DNA of 64,000 nucleotides, from assembly GCA_963978895.1 (NCBI GenBank), contig OZ022245.1, positions 23,956,968 through 24,020,967 on the forward strand, given 5' to 3'. The notes beneath the pieces are model-generated. The model searched no databases. It saw nothing but the letters and a program-made list of their open reading frames with translations, and was not told the DNA's origin. Within the stretch, counting starts at the first letter, position 1, and each line of letters starts with the position of its first letter. The position numbers were made by a program, and so were the translations under genes. This DNA is from Erpobdella octoculata. Its lineage: Eukaryota > Annelida > Clitellata > Hirudinida > Erpobdellidae. Positions 11,341-24,899 of the stretch are shown in pieces.

Positions 11341-11625
11341 ATCGCTCTGATAACGTACAAAATTTGGTTTTGTTCATCGCCCACATATCTTCACCAACTC
11401 ATTCACAACAGAATCATCCAAAGACCGCTCCGCCCATCCACAGCTCCTGAACTCGCACGGACAAAAGCCAACAACAATATCGGTGCGAGGTCCTTTCGAC
11501 ACGCATCGCCAATCGTCTGGAATGCACTGCCAGCCGAAATTCGAAACTGTGGATCCGTCGCTTCCTTTAAAACTAAACTTAAAACCTGTTATTTTAAATT
11601 AGCTTTTGAACGATGCAATTTTTAG
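11341..11625 (+). pseudogene. 3' end of LINE ORF (unit B)
   Basis: Duplicate of the fragment at 3,551-3,835. It differs by RHAS for RQAS and a changed last codon before TAG. The frame is open through the tail region. Confidence 0.85.
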
Positions 11626-11674
11626 GTTATCCGAGGGCGCATCAGTCGCGTGCCTTGGCGCTGGATAAATTCCG

Positions 11675-12111
<437 letters not shown>

Positions 12112-12154
12112 TTTAAATTTCTCTTGCTTATCTGTACTTGAATATCGATGATGT

Positions 12155-12411
<257 letters not shown>

Positions 12412-13160
12412 GTAATGAAAAATATTGTGCCTTACTCCCAGAATTTCGATCAATTAAAAATTCTATCTGATAGCTCCCACGGGGGTCCGGAACCCCGGCC
12501 CTAGACCCTCTGCATACGTATTAAAAAAAGCCCGAAATTATATGTGTGAGTGCGTCAGTCCGATTAACCTGACAAAGCAAGTTAATACAAGACTAGTAAA
12601 AATTAATTAATTTAAATTAATAAATTTAAATATTTTGAGTTGCGTAAAAAATACCAATACTTATTTTATTTTATTTTTAAAATTTTTTTGAGCGCCTGTT
12701 AGCTTGACCATGCATTTTACTGCACATTTCCTATGTTACGAGTGCCTGCTAGCTTGACTCCAGTTTTAATTTAATATGGTCGCTTTTTCTTTTCTGTGGT
12801 TTCAACTTAAATTTCAATGTGTTTCATCCACAATAGCCGTAATAATTTATTAGGTGAAAGTTGATTCAGCCTAGCTCTTATTCAATGTCTCCGTTTAAAC
12901 ATAAGTACTTCTGATTTTTAACTTTTCTTATCAAATTTTATAATATTTAATTTACTGTTTTTAATATAGGGTTCTGAAAATGGCTTTTTATAGCTGAAAC
13001 TGGCCAGTTAACCCGGATTGTTTTAATATTCATCTATTTTTATTCAATAAATTCTGTAATTACACGTCTCGTAATTTCAAATGGATGAAAATGGCGTCAA
13101 TTGTGTTCAATATAGCCTGTCTCAAAGAAAATATTATTCCAAAATATTATTCCAATATGT
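12412..13160. other. Unassigned part of the tandem unit (unit B)
   Basis: Duplicate of 6,109-6,856, with the same GC-rich palindromic patch near 12,480. No gene seen. Confidence 0.45.
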
Positions 13161-13331
<171 letters not shown>

Positions 13332-13394
13332 TTTTTATCAAGGTTTTTTAATTGTTGGAAAAGGTGTTCAGTAAAAATACTTCTGGTAATAAAA

Positions 13395-15119
13395 ATGAAT
13401 ATACAATATACAGAACAAAATTTAAAAATGAATTGTCTACGTCGTGTCTTATCATTAAAATCTTCATGCACAGATTTTGTTTTATGGAACTTTGAGAAAA
13501 CTTTTCTCGAACCATCTTCTGAGATTGAATGTCTTCCTTTTAAAGTTAAAAACTGCGTTAATATTTCCTCAAACGTTTTTCAAGAAATAATTGCTAGAGG
13601 TCAAAACACAGGAATACAACTATGTCCTTCCCATATAATACCTTTTTTTTTTTAATTTGATTTCTTTCATGAACTTATACTAAAAGAGGTTAATCTTCTT
13701 ACATATTTTCAACCGTTACAAACTATTTTGAGTAGAGGAAATTTAACTCGTATTTCGTGTACTGGGAATAGTTTTTACTTTGGAGATGTTGTGAATGATG
13801 ATGTTCCGATTTTCAATCAATTTTGGAAAAATCTATGTTTTTTTTCTATAAACGTAGAAGAAATAGAATTAGATTTAAGTTATCGTTATTTGTCCGATGG
13901 TTACGGAATTAGCGCAGACAGGAGGCCTGAGTGGTTTTGTCCAAAATTACATAGTCTCTATTGGCGCTGTTCTTGTATTGACCAGAAAATAAAAGAAGAC
14001 TTAATTGACCTGCTCAAATTAAGATTTTCTTTTGAAAATTTAAAAACTTTATTTATATCAAACTGTATGCATGCAAGAAACACCATCAGCAAATTTTCTC
14101 ATTTTGTTAATCTTCAAAAATTAGGCATTAGTACGAATGTTGGTGAGTCTTTGGAAGAATTGGTTAATTCAATATCCTCTCTTTCTAATTTATCTTGGCT
14201 TGATATAAGTCAAAACACATGCTTTAGAGTGATTAATAGTTATAATCTACAATTAATATATAGAATGATAGACAAATTACCTAATTTAGTTTATTTAGAT
14301 ATAAGTAATAAATCAGCTAGGTGTGAAGAACCTGTTAGGTGGAGGCACAAAAGAAATTTCAAGTATTTAGGTTTGCGTTTTGATATTTTTTATCAAAATT
14401 ACAATTTTAAACTTCCTTCACCGATGAGCTCTGAGGTTGTAAGTAACCTTATCACAATTGATGGGATTATAGCTTCTTTGGAAAATGAGTTCTGGAAACC
14501 ATATCAACTTAATAATTGCTTATTTTTATTTGTATCTTTGGCTGAACAAAAAAAACATCATTCAAAAATAAGAAGAAAACTTCCCATAATTACTAATATC
14601 ACACTCAAAAGACTTTATTACAACAATTTTTGCAAATCAGAGGAAATTTGTATGATATTGAAGTGTTTAATTATTATATCCAAAATTGATGATATAAAAA
14701 ACAGTGAGCTTAAAAAGTTCTTTAAAGCAATGTTGAGTTGGAAATACAGGTATTATTGTATCCGTGAAATAATCTTTGAGTCTGCATTAGGTGATTTATT
14801 CGACGATGCCATATGGAAATGTTTATTATCACTAAAACAAGGATGGGTTTCAATTATTCTTTCATATGAAGAATTTTCTTCGAGCATATCCGAAAGATTT
14901 CTATTGAGTTTATATCTAATGATGGCATATACTAAATATTTTTATTTTTTTAAATGTTTTATTCCACAAGCTTCTACTATTGAAGAATTTGTTGAATTAA
15001 CCTCAAAAGAAGATTTACGTTATTCCAATAAAGTTTCACATTTTAGAAAAGAAACAATAATCAATTTTTTTAAGATAGTAAGAGAAAAACGAAAAAATTC
15101 AGAACAAAAGAAAATATAA
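13395..15119 (+). pseudogene. LRR protein copy C, one nonsense codon
   Basis: 574-codon frame with the same start and stop as copy B, broken only by TAA at 13,653-13,655. There copy B has AAA: an A-to-T change at the edge of a T10 tract, with length unchanged. The position that is TGA in copy B is TGT here, giving WKNLCFFSINVEEIEL. LRR and helical regions are as in copy B. A downstream start would give an open frame of about 463 codons that still contains the whole LRR region. It is uncertain whether this is a pseudogene, a shortened gene, or uses an unseen intron around the stop. Confidence 0.7.
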
Positions 15120-15350
15120 AAATAGAAAATGGAGTTAAGATTAAAAAGCAAACAAAAACAATGTTTTATTACTATAATTTTTTTAGTTTTACATTTTCGG
15201 TCCTTCATGTTTTTATTTTTTAACTTTAAAAAAACTAAGCAAAATAATTTCAATAAACAAAGTATTAACAATTTCGGTTTTATTATCTCTGTATCTTAAC
15301 GACTTAACTTATAAGTCTTTTTTAATCTTATTCATCTCAATATAATAATA

Positions 15351-15830
15351 CTAGCGATGGCACCCGGAGTTGCCCGGGGATTTTAGAGGTTTTTCTAATG
15401 TTTCTCGCTCCCGTTTCCTTCTTCGCTTTCCCGTTCCCGTCGCGTTCCCGGTCGCTTTCCCGCTCTCGGTCGTTTTCCCGCTCCCGGTTGCTTTCCCGTT
15501 CTCGGTCGCTTTCCCTTTCCCGCTCTATCTCTGCCCGGGGTTTTTAGAGGTTTTTCTAGTGTTTGTCTCTCTCACTCAGGTTTCCTTTTCCGGTTGCTTT
15601 CCCGTTCTCGGTCGCTTTTCCGTTCCTGGCCGCTTCCGGTCGCTTTTCCGCTCCCGTTTGCTCTCCCGTTCCTGGTCGCTTTCCCGTTCCCGTTCCCGCT
15701 CCTGCTTGCTTTCCCGCTCTCGCTCATGCTTGCTCTCTCATTCCCGTTCTCGCACGCGCTCATTTTCTCTTTTTCATTCTTTCCTAACTTTTTTTAGCCC
15801 ACAAAACATAAAATAGAGTTGGCTAAATCT
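15351..15830 (-). mobile_element. Helitron family 1, rearranged copy (unit C)
   Basis: Third copy of the 1,256-1,735 element; CTAG at 15,351-15,354. Confidence 0.7.
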
Positions 15831-15931
15831 TGCTTAAAGCTTTCAAACGTTGTTACGTAACCTAAATTTGAATTTTATTACGAAATTACCAATTTTGAAT
15901 TTTACTACTCACCCCCGAATATATATACATA

Positions 15932-17359
15932 CTAGCAGTGCCCGTAGCGGCTTCGCTCGCATGAAATTAGAGAATTTGAACCGTGCATCCATAGGACTCG
16001 GCTCGGCCCGTTGACAACTTGGCCCAGCCCGTTTCAAAACCAAAATTCTTGGCCCGGCACGGCCCATCTAATTTGGGCCCGACCCGTTTTTACAGGCCTA
16101 GAAATTCTATAGACATGATGAAAAACTTCGGCCGTCCCACCTTGACTTCAGGTTTGGACCGGCACGTCTGAAGACCTTAAAATCACTAAAATGTCTGTAT
16201 GCTTAGTGAAAATCCTCGGCTCGTACCACCTTGATTTAAGGTTTAGCATGGCCCGTAAAATGACCCTAAAATAACGGCTTGTCCCGACCGGTGATAAACT
16301 GGACTCAGCTACTTTTAACCGGCACAAAACCTCAAAATACTAAGTTTTACATATGCAATGCTTGCAGTTGTTGAGTAACAGTTATTTTAAAATCAAATAA
16401 CCCTTATTTTGATCCCACATTTGAAGTCATGGAAACCAAAGTTTTAAAAAATGGTGAAACACGTTTTGAGTAGATACTAAGTATTAATTTTTACATCTGT
16501 AGCAATTACAGTTGTTGAGTAGCAGTTACTTTAAAAACCAAATAATCCTATTTTCCACCCCACATTTGAAGTCCTGGAAACCAAATTTTCAAAAAATGGT
16601 AAAACACGTATATCATTTTTAGAGTTGAAACTAAATACTAATTTTTACTTCTGTAGCATTCACAGTTTTTGAGTAGCAGCTACTTTAAAGACCAAGTAAT
16701 CCTATTGTCCACCCCACATTTAAGGTCCTGGAAACCAAATTTGTAAAAAATGGTGAAACACCTATATCTTTATTTTTAGAATAGAAACTAAATACTAATT
16801 TTCACATCTGTGGTATTTACAGTTTTTGAATAGCAGTTACTTTAAAAAACAAATAACCCTATTTTCCACCCGACATTTGAAGTCCTGGAAACCAGAATTT
16901 CAAAAAAAGCTAAAACACGTATTTCATTATTTTTGGAGTAGAAACTAAATACTAATTTTTACTCCTGTTGCATTCACAGTTTTTGAGTAGCAGCTACTTT
17001 AAAAACCAAATAACCCAATTTTCCAACCCACATTTGAGGTCCGGGAAACTGAATTTTCAAAAAATGGTGAAACACGTATCTTTTTATTTTTTTAAAAAAA
17101 ATCTATATACTAAATTTCAAAATCTTCTCATTTCTGGTTTTCGAGATATATATTGTTTTAGAAAAAAGTTTGTTTTCCAGTTTTTTCCCCTCGAGAGCAA
17201 AATGTTCAAAATTATTTTCTTAGCGGATGTTTACGCTATAAAAGTAATATAAGTTCCAAATTTCACGTTCCTAGGATGAAGCGTTTGAGCTCGGCGTTGA
17301 TTATCAGTCAGTCAGTCAGTCAGTCAGTTAGTCAGGACATGCTCTTTTATATATATAGA
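15932..17359 (-). mobile_element. Helitron family 2 (unit C)
   Basis: Third copy; CTAG at 15,932-15,935 and TC end at plus 17,358-17,359. It shares unit-B substitutions and has one private change in the ACACGTATATC motif (CACCTATATC near 16,762). Confidence 0.8.
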
Positions 17360-17360
17360 T

Positions 17361-17540
17361 AGTTCCCGCTCGCTCACCCGCTCCGCTCCGCTCATTTTGT
17401 GACGGATTTCAATTTTTTTCTCTATATTTGATTCCCCTTGACTCTCAAGGTTGTGTGAAAATTTCATAACGATCGGATGAATAGTGTAGCAATGCATAAA
17501 GACATACATACATACATACATACATACATACATACATACA

Positions 17541-17572
<32 letters not shown>
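17361..17572 (-). mobile_element. Helitron family 1, 5' part, with expanded (CATA)n (unit C)
   Basis: Duplicate of 3,266-3,412. The adjoining (CATA)n run (about 17,505-17,570) is about twice as long as in units A and B, which accounts for the 32-bp shift in downstream spacing. Confidence 0.7.
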
Positions 17573-17573
<1 letters not shown>

Positions 17574-17677
17574 TTTCTTTAAGACAAGCTCGATTAAAAA
17601 TAAGTCACCATTTAGCCGCTATGAGTTTTATAGATACTTTCTCAATGTTTCGGAACAAAGTTTTTTTTTTGTACTAA

Positions 17678-17962
17678 ATCGCTCTGATAACGTACAAAAT
17701 TTGGTTTTGTTCATCGCCCACATATCTTCACCAACTCATTCACAACAGAATCATCCAAAGACCGCTCCGCCCATCCACAGCTCCTGAACTCGCACGGACA
17801 AAAGCCAACAACAATATCGGTGCGAGGTCCTTTCGACACGCATCGCCAATCGTCTGGAATGCACTGCCAGCCGAAATTCGAAACTGTGGATCCGTCGCTT
17901 CCTTTAAAACTAAACTTAAAACCTGTTATTTTAAATTAGCCTTTGAACGATGCAATTTTTAG
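17678..17962 (+). pseudogene. 3' end of LINE ORF (unit C)
   Basis: Third duplicate of the CR1/L2-like C-terminus, ending at TAG 17,960-17,962. Confidence 0.85.
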
Positions 17963-18011
17963 GTTATCCGTGGGCGCATCAGTCGCGTGCCTTGGCGCTG
18001 GATAAATTCCG

Positions 18012-18650
<639 letters not shown>

Positions 18651-18651
18651 A

Positions 18652-18711
18652 CCGATGAGCTCTGAGATAGTAAGAGAAAAACGAAAAAATTCAGAACAAA
18701 AGAAAATCTAA
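18652..18711 (+). pseudogene. LRR protein fourth copy, deleted to two scraps
   Basis: CCGATGAGCTCTGAG (18,652-18,666) matches the middle of the LRR gene (14,421 in copy C). From GAGATAGTAAG onward the sequence matches its last codons to a TAA at 18,709-18,711. The segments are joined through shared TTCA and GAG, so two deletions with microhomology removed the rest. The 3' flank to about 18,975 (CTGCAGCTACAGATTG) matches the flank of the diverged copy at 55,140, not the Helitron-bearing flanks of A-C. It therefore preserves the pre-insertion state. Confidence 0.8.
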
Positions 18712-18976
18712 AAATAGAAAATGGAGTTAAGATTAAAAGGCAAACAAAAACAATGCTTTATTATTATATTTTTTTCAGTTTTACATTTTCGGTCCTTCAT
18801 TTTTTTATTTTTTAACTTTAAAAAAACTAAGCAAAATAATTTCAATAAACAAAGTATTAACCATTTCGGTTTTATTATCTCTGTATCTTAACGACTTAAC
18901 TAATAAGTCTTTTTTAATCGTATTCATCTCAATAAGAATACTGCAGCTACAGATTGTTTTTAAATTATTTTTGATG

Positions 18977-18977
<1 letters not shown>

Positions 18978-19055
<78 letters not shown>
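18978..19055. repeat. (TA)n at the 5' end of a family-2 Helitron
   Basis: Pure TA run directly before ATAAACATGTCCTGACTGAC, the family-2 5' terminus. Confidence 0.95.
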
Positions 19056-19059
<4 letters not shown>

Positions 19060-20346
19060 ATGTCCTGACTGACTGATAATCAACGCCGAGCTCAATCGCC
19101 TCATCCTAGGAACGTGAAATTTGGAGCTTATATTACTTTTATTGCGTAAGCATCCGCTAAGAAAAGATTTTTGAAAATTTTGCTCCTGAGGGAAAGAAAC
19201 TGGAAAACAAACTTTTTTCTAAAACAATGTATATCTCGAAAACCAAAAATGAGAAAATTTTGAAATTTGGTATATGGATTTTTCTTAAAAAATAAAAAAA
19301 TACGTGTTTCACTATTTTTTGAAAATTCGGTTTTCCGGACCTCAAATGTGGGTTGGAAAATTGGGTTATTTGGTTTTTAAAGTAGCTGCTACTCAAAAAC
19401 TCTGAATGCTACAGGAATAAAAATTAGTATTAAGTTTCTACTCCGAAAATAATGAAATACGTATTTTAGCATTTTTTAAAAATTTGGTTTCCAGGACTTT
19501 AAATGTTGGGTGGAAAATAGGGTTATTTGTTTTTTAAAGTCACTGCTACTCAAAAACTGTAAAAACCACAGATGTAAAAATTAGTATTTAGTTTCAATTC
19601 TAAAAATAAAGATATACGTGTTTCACCATTTCTTACAAATTTGGTTTCCAGGACCTTAAATGTGGGGTGGACAATAGGATTACTTGGTTTTTAAAGTAGC
19701 TGCTACTCAAAATCTTTGAATATTACAAAAGTAAAAATTAGTATTTAGTTTCTACTCTAAAAATAATGATATACGTGTTTCACCATTTTTTGAAAATTTG
19801 GTTTCCAGGACCTCAAATGTGGGGTGGAAAATAGGGTTATTTAGTTATTTGGTTTTTAAAGTAACTGCTACTCAAAAACTGTAAGTGCTACAAATGTGAA
19901 AATTAGTATTTTGAGGTTTTGTGCCGGTTAAAAGTAGATGAGTTCAGTTTATCACCAGACGGACGGGCCAAGCCGTTATTTTAGGGTCTTCATACGGCCC
20001 TGTCCAAACCTTAAATCAAGGTGGGACGGGCCGAGATTTTTAACCATTTATATAGACATTTTAGTGATTTTAGGGTGTTCAGACGGGACGGGCTAAACCT
20101 GAAGTCAAGGTTGGACAGGCCGAAGTTTTTCATCAAGTATATAGAACCTCTAGGCCTGTAAAAACGGGCCGGGGCCATATTAGACGGCCATGCCAGGCCA
20201 GGAATTTCGGTTTTTGAAACGGGCTGGGCCAAGTTGTCGACGGGCCAAGCCGAGACCTAAAAAATTGATCCGTGCAGTAATCTACTATGTATGCACGGTT
20301 CAAATTCTCGAATTTCATGCGAGCGAAGCCGCTACGGGCACTGCTA

Positions 20347-20347
<1 letters not shown>
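19056..20347 (+). mobile_element. Helitron family 2, plus orientation, diverged copy
   Basis: It is inverted relative to the three array copies and clearly diverged from them. It ends in GCCGCTACGGGCACTG then CTAG at 20,344-20,347 and host T. It contains the same ~150-bp internal units in reverse (CCAGGACCTCAAATGTGGG, ACACGTATTT, AGTAGCTGCTACTC). The exact 5' end is hidden in the (TA)n. Confidence 0.8.

Positions 20348-20389
<42 letters not shown>
20348..20389. repeat. (TA)n after Helitron 3' end
   Basis: Short TA run between the CTAG end of the Helitron and the ORF that follows. The ORF frame is open back into it. Confidence 0.95.
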
Positions 20390-20394
<5 letters not shown>

Positions 20395-20998
20395 CACACC
20401 TCGTCTCTCGCTCTCAGATTTATCTGTACTCCGTACTAGGAGTTCGGCAACCAAAACTACAGGTGTTTCCCATTACAGTTACGACCATCCTTGTGACCAG
20501 TACGACAACGGTTCCATTTCTCGTCGAGGTTTATCTCCTTTGTCTGCCAACGCAATAGACGCTGCCAACGAAATAGACCCTACCAACTGTATCGATGTTC
20601 CAAATGCAACCGAATTGTGCCCTGCCGACATGCCAAGGACTCCGCTATTCACTGTCCTCCCGCATTCTCCTTTTGTTACACCTCGCATCTCCTTTTCTGA
20701 TTTATCTGAACTCCGTACTAGGAGTTCGCCAACCAAGACTACAAATGTATCTTATCACAGTTATGATCATCCTTGCGACCAATACGACAACGGCCCAGTT
20801 TGTGGTCCTGTTTCCTTTCCTCCATCTACCAACCATATTGAAGCGTTGGACGCGGTCGAGCAGTGCTCCACTGGTTTGTCAGCCATGAGCCAACCTCCTC
20901 GAGGCCTCGAGACTGCTGACCTGTGTGATGGTGATGGGACTGGTGCGATGTGTCCGCATTTGATCGATAACTGTAATATTACTATACGTAGACGTTGA
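20390..20998 (+). CDS. 5'-truncated ORF with two 94-codon repeats; possible PLE C-terminal tail
   Basis: The frame is open from the (TA)n edge to TGA 20,996-20,998 (203 codons). It holds two related 41-residue blocks exactly 282 bp apart (20,390-20,512 and 20,672-20,794), each with FVTPR, SDLS, LRTRSS, TKTT and SYDHPCDQYDNG. Between the blocks 12 codons differ silently and 7 change an amino acid, a ratio that points to past selection on the protein. The end of the protein is LIDNCNITIRRR. I do not recognise a family. The hammerhead-like motif 370 bp downstream suggests that it could be the tail of a Penelope-like element ORF cut by the family-2 Helitron. No start codon is visible. Confidence 0.5.
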
Positions 20999-21370
20999 TC
21001 ATTTTCAACTTTTAATTAAACTCTCAATTTTATCGATATCCTATTATCTTTGAATTGTAGCTTTAAATTCTTATTTTATTATTTTACCTCTTTGCTTTTA
21101 TTAGTAATTTTCTTTTAATAGTTATATTTTACTACTTAATTTGGTTGTATATTTTAGCACATGTAATTTTTTATTTTTTCTTATTTTTTGTTTATTTTTT
21201 ATTTATTTATTTACTCCGAAGCAAAAAAAAAATTTTTGGTTGTTTCTTAGCGGTTTTCATAATTTGCTTTTACTCTTCTTTGAACTTTGACCTTGATTGA
21301 TGTGTAAACATATCTGATATGTCTCGCCTCACCACTTTATATATTTTCGTTGTAGCTGTAAATTAGTTTT
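20999..21370. other. AT-rich 3' region between ORF and ribozyme
   Basis: Poly-T/A-rich sequence with TTTATTTATTTATT runs. Nothing recognisable apart from its position between the ORF and the hammerhead motif. Confidence 0.4.
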
Positions 21371-21419
21371 ATGAGTTCTGATGATGGCTAATAAAGCCGA
21401 AACCTGCAGGTCAGCTCAT
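21371..21419 (+). ncRNA. Candidate hammerhead ribozyme, PLE type
   Basis: Core CTGATGA at 21,378-21,384 and GAAA at 21,399-21,402 flank stem II (GGCT/AGCC, loop AATAA). Stem III is the short self-complementary ACCTGCAGGT ending in the cleavage triplet GTC (to 21,412). Stem I pairs 21,371-21,377 (ATGAGTT) with 21,413-21,419 (AGCTCAT) over seven pairs including one G-U. Very short stem III and this arrangement are known for hammerheads in Penelope-like retroelements. One oddity is an unpaired T (21,385) between the CTGATGA box and stem II. Predicted by eye; activity untested. Confidence 0.6.
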
Positions 21420-21556
21420 GACCATAACATTAATAAAAATATATACCAGTTTGTTCAAAAGTATATATTATTAGGAACTATAGCGTTGATAAGTTTTTAC
21501 GAGCCACATATATCAGAAACTTGGATGGCTTACAATCCACCACGAAATAACGCAAA

Positions 21557-21645
21557 TATAAATGTCTCAACTTCAGACTCGAACCCACGACCTGCGCCAC
21601 TTCAACCGCCAAGAAACAGTGGTTGTTAAGCGCTTTTGTTGGGGT
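21557..21645 (-). mobile_element. Decayed tRNA-type SINE head
   Basis: On the minus strand AAGCGCTTAACAACCACTG precedes GTGGCGCAGGTCGT and GGGTTCGAGTC, the latter an RNA polymerase III box B. The T stem does not close, so it is not a functional tRNA gene. Confidence 0.35.
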
Positions 21646-21802
21646 ATGTTGAACACAACACTCGACTATGAATGGGTACGAGTCAATGCACACTAGTTTT
21701 ACTGTTATACAATAGCACTGCTGTAATGAAATAAACACTGCTATTAAAAATATTCTCGCATCAAACGCTTAGCCAATAGCGAAGTATAAAATTACATGAC
21801 CA

Positions 21803-22078
21803 TCAACCGGCAATAAAATACGTGCCAACATTGCTAGTCCTCCCCGTTTCTGACGCCCCCTGTACCGGGTCATGATGTTTAGTGGTGGAAACCCCCGGTA
21901 CTTTCATCGGTGAATGTAGACCGGTAGCATTCCAAGTGTTTCTCTGGCTGCAGTGAGATCCACGATTTGCATATCTTGATTGAGTTATGCTGTCCATGTC
22001 GTGCACATGTTCTCCCAGTTCTGATCGTAAACTCGACTGCAACCCCGTTTTTGCTGGATCTGTAATTTCTCCGGTCAA
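21803..22078 (-). other. Coding-like stretch, unrecognised
   Basis: A 91-codon frame with mixed composition (LRSELGEHVHDMD; TTKHHDPVQGASETGRTSN) in a locally GC-richer patch. It has no satellite character, unlike most frames nearby, and no splice sites or family that I recognise. It could be a mobile-element fragment. Confidence 0.2.
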
Positions 22079-22256
22079 TCCCGGGCTTTAATATTGTCGA
22101 GATGATGTCGCATCATAAACCTTCTCACTATTTTAATTGTTTTTTTCTTTCAACACATATATATTTTTCTTTTTTTTTCTCTCTCTTTTTCTTGTTTTTC
22201 TTAAGCGATATTCATCGAAATAATTTTTGAATAAACAATTAATTTTTATAGGATAG

Positions 22257-22957
22257 GGTGGGTGGGTGGGTGGATGGATGGATGGATGGATGGATGGATG
22301 GATGGATGGATGGATGGATGGATGGATGGATGGATGGATGGATGGATGGATGGATGGATGGATGGATGGATGGATGGATGGATGGATGGATGGATGGATG
22401 GATGGATGGATGGATGGATGGATGGATGGATGGATGGGTGGGTGGTTGGATGGATGGATGGATGGATGGATGGATGGATGGATGGATGGATGGATGGATG
22501 GATGGATGGATGGATGGATGGATGGATGGATGGATGGATGGATGGATGGATGGATGGATGGATGGATGGATGGATGGATGGATGGATGGATGGATGGATG
22601 GATGGATGGATGGATGGATGGATGGATGGATGGATGGATGGATGGATGGATGGATGGATGGATGGATGGATGGATGGATGGATGGATGGATGGATGGATG
22701 GATGGATGGATGGATGGATGGATGGATGGATGGATGGATGGATGGATGGATGGATGGATGGATGGATGGATGGATGGATGGATGGATGGATGGATGGATG
22801 GATGGATGGATGGATGGATGGATGGATGGATGGATGGATGGAAGGATGTATGGATGGATGGATGAATATATGGATGGATGAATATATGGATGGATGAATA
22901 TATGGATGGATGAATATATGGATGGATGAATATATGGATGGATGAATATATGGATGG
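22257..22957. repeat. (GGAT)n array, about 600 bp, with 16-bp variant units at its right end
   Basis: About 150 GGAT tetramers, nearly perfect except GGGTGGGTGGTT near 22,437, followed from 22,861 by six GAATATATGGATGGAT units. All three frames on both strands are open (WMDG, SIHP, and so on) because the unit contains no stop. These are not genes. Confidence 0.97.
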
Positions 22958-23214
22958 AACAAGGAAATTTATGGATAGATATACTGGAGAGTCGACTGAA
23001 AGAAACAGAAAAGCAGAAAATTGAGATTTATTCACATCTTACTTCTTGCTTTCTCTTCTGCTCATTCACATTCATTTTGGCGCCATCCACGTCGATATTA
23101 TGATAAATTATTACATTTTATTTAAGCACGCATCCGCTCCGTCATACACGTGTTCTTCGTTTGTTTTCTTTGAGCGGTCGTCGCATTGATTTGAGTTTCA
23201 TTTCTTTTCATTCA

Positions 23215-23770
<556 letters not shown>

Positions 23771-24140
23771 ATTCTTTCACTTTCAAAAAGAGATGATTTA
23801 TTGCAACCTGGTCTGCTCAAAAAAGCTGTCGAATTATTTCGTCTACAACAGAAAATGTCAACAGTCTGACAAACTTGTTGTCTCTAACTTTAAGCGTTCA
23901 GGTATAAAAGGGAAATAAATAAATAATTGAATAAATAAACAAATAAACAAATAAAAAAACAAATAAATATTAAATTTATAAAAGAATATAAACATATACT
24001 GAATTATTAATAAAGTTTTATTCCGAACTGAAATGAAAATTTTAGTTTTTAATTTTCATTCAATGAAAGCAAATTCATCACCAGCAAATTAGATTTTTAT
24101 GCTTTCCAATCATCGCAATGTGTGAGCGCGTGGAGGAGTG
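23771..24140. other. AT-rich spacer, nothing seen
   Basis: AAATAAATAAAC-type low-complexity sequence; no gene or element recognised. Confidence 0.5.
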
Positions 24141-24144
24141 AACT

Positions 24145-24156
24145 TGCGCATGCGCC
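24145..24156. promoter_or_regulatory. NRF1-type site; possible promoter patch
   Basis: TGCGCATGCGCC matches the palindromic NRF1 consensus. It lies in a short CpG-containing patch (GTGAGCGCGTGG just upstream). About 220 bp downstream CCACCATG (24,371-24,378) opens a short frame MLTRRRNE that could be a first exon, but the possible donor GAG/GTTATG is poor. Only the motif is certain. Confidence 0.3.
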
Positions 24157-24493
24157 TGAGAGAAAAAATCGTCTGCAATTTTTTTTCTGGTTGAAAAACT
24201 TTTTTTTCCTGATTAATTAAAATTTTATGCAGAATAACATTAAAACTACCAAAAAAAAAACAATTGTTATAATTATGCGTTAAATTATAGTTGCTCCTAT
24301 TCGCTGCTTAATAATACACTTTCCAACCAACCAACCAGTGGCCACGATGATGCAAGATATTTTGAGACTCCACCATGCTGACTCGACGAAGAAATGAGGT
24401 TATGAAATTAAATTTTTACAACTCCATACATCGTGCGTAACAAGTGGAAACGGCGGACACTGTTGGAATTCGTATATACGCAGAGGAGTTCAC

Positions 24494-24552
24494 GCGAGTG
24501 TGTGCGTGTGCGTTTGTGTGCGTGTGTGTGTGTGTGCGTGCGTGTGTGTGAC
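24494..24552. repeat. (GTGTGC/GT)n run
   Basis: Alternating purine-pyrimidine GT/GC run of about 55 bp, potentially Z-DNA forming. Confidence 0.85.
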
Positions 24553-24899
24553 CTGATGAATTGCAGCACGGATGACTTGCATGGAGATGGAAAGAGAGTG
24601 AAAGTTATAAACGTCTTCCTTCTCTCTTCATCTTCGCTTCTTCCACTCAATTGCACGCCGAGGAAATTCTCGAACGAGCGCTCGAGAATTTCACCGAAAA
24701 CGAATTTGACGTTTATGCCACGAGCGGATAATTATTCTAATTCGCCATTATATGTTCGAAACGACAACCCAAAAAATGCATGTATTCTTAATTACCGCAT
24801 TGTGCTGGCTGCCATGCCATGTCGTTTTCGAAACGTAGAGAACGACATCGGGATTACATCAGAGCTTGCATTCATATTGCGAATGTAATTGATGTTCGG

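Noticed and set aside
21557..21645. Functional tRNA gene
   Set aside because: Only a box-B-like sequence; T and acceptor stems do not pair.
22133..23035. 300-aa (SIHP)n and about 200-aa (WMDG)n proteins
   Set aside because: The GGAT tetramer gives open frames in every phase; no non-repetitive domain is attached.
24433..24888. 151-aa ORF
   Set aside because: Includes the GT/GC run; no family features.
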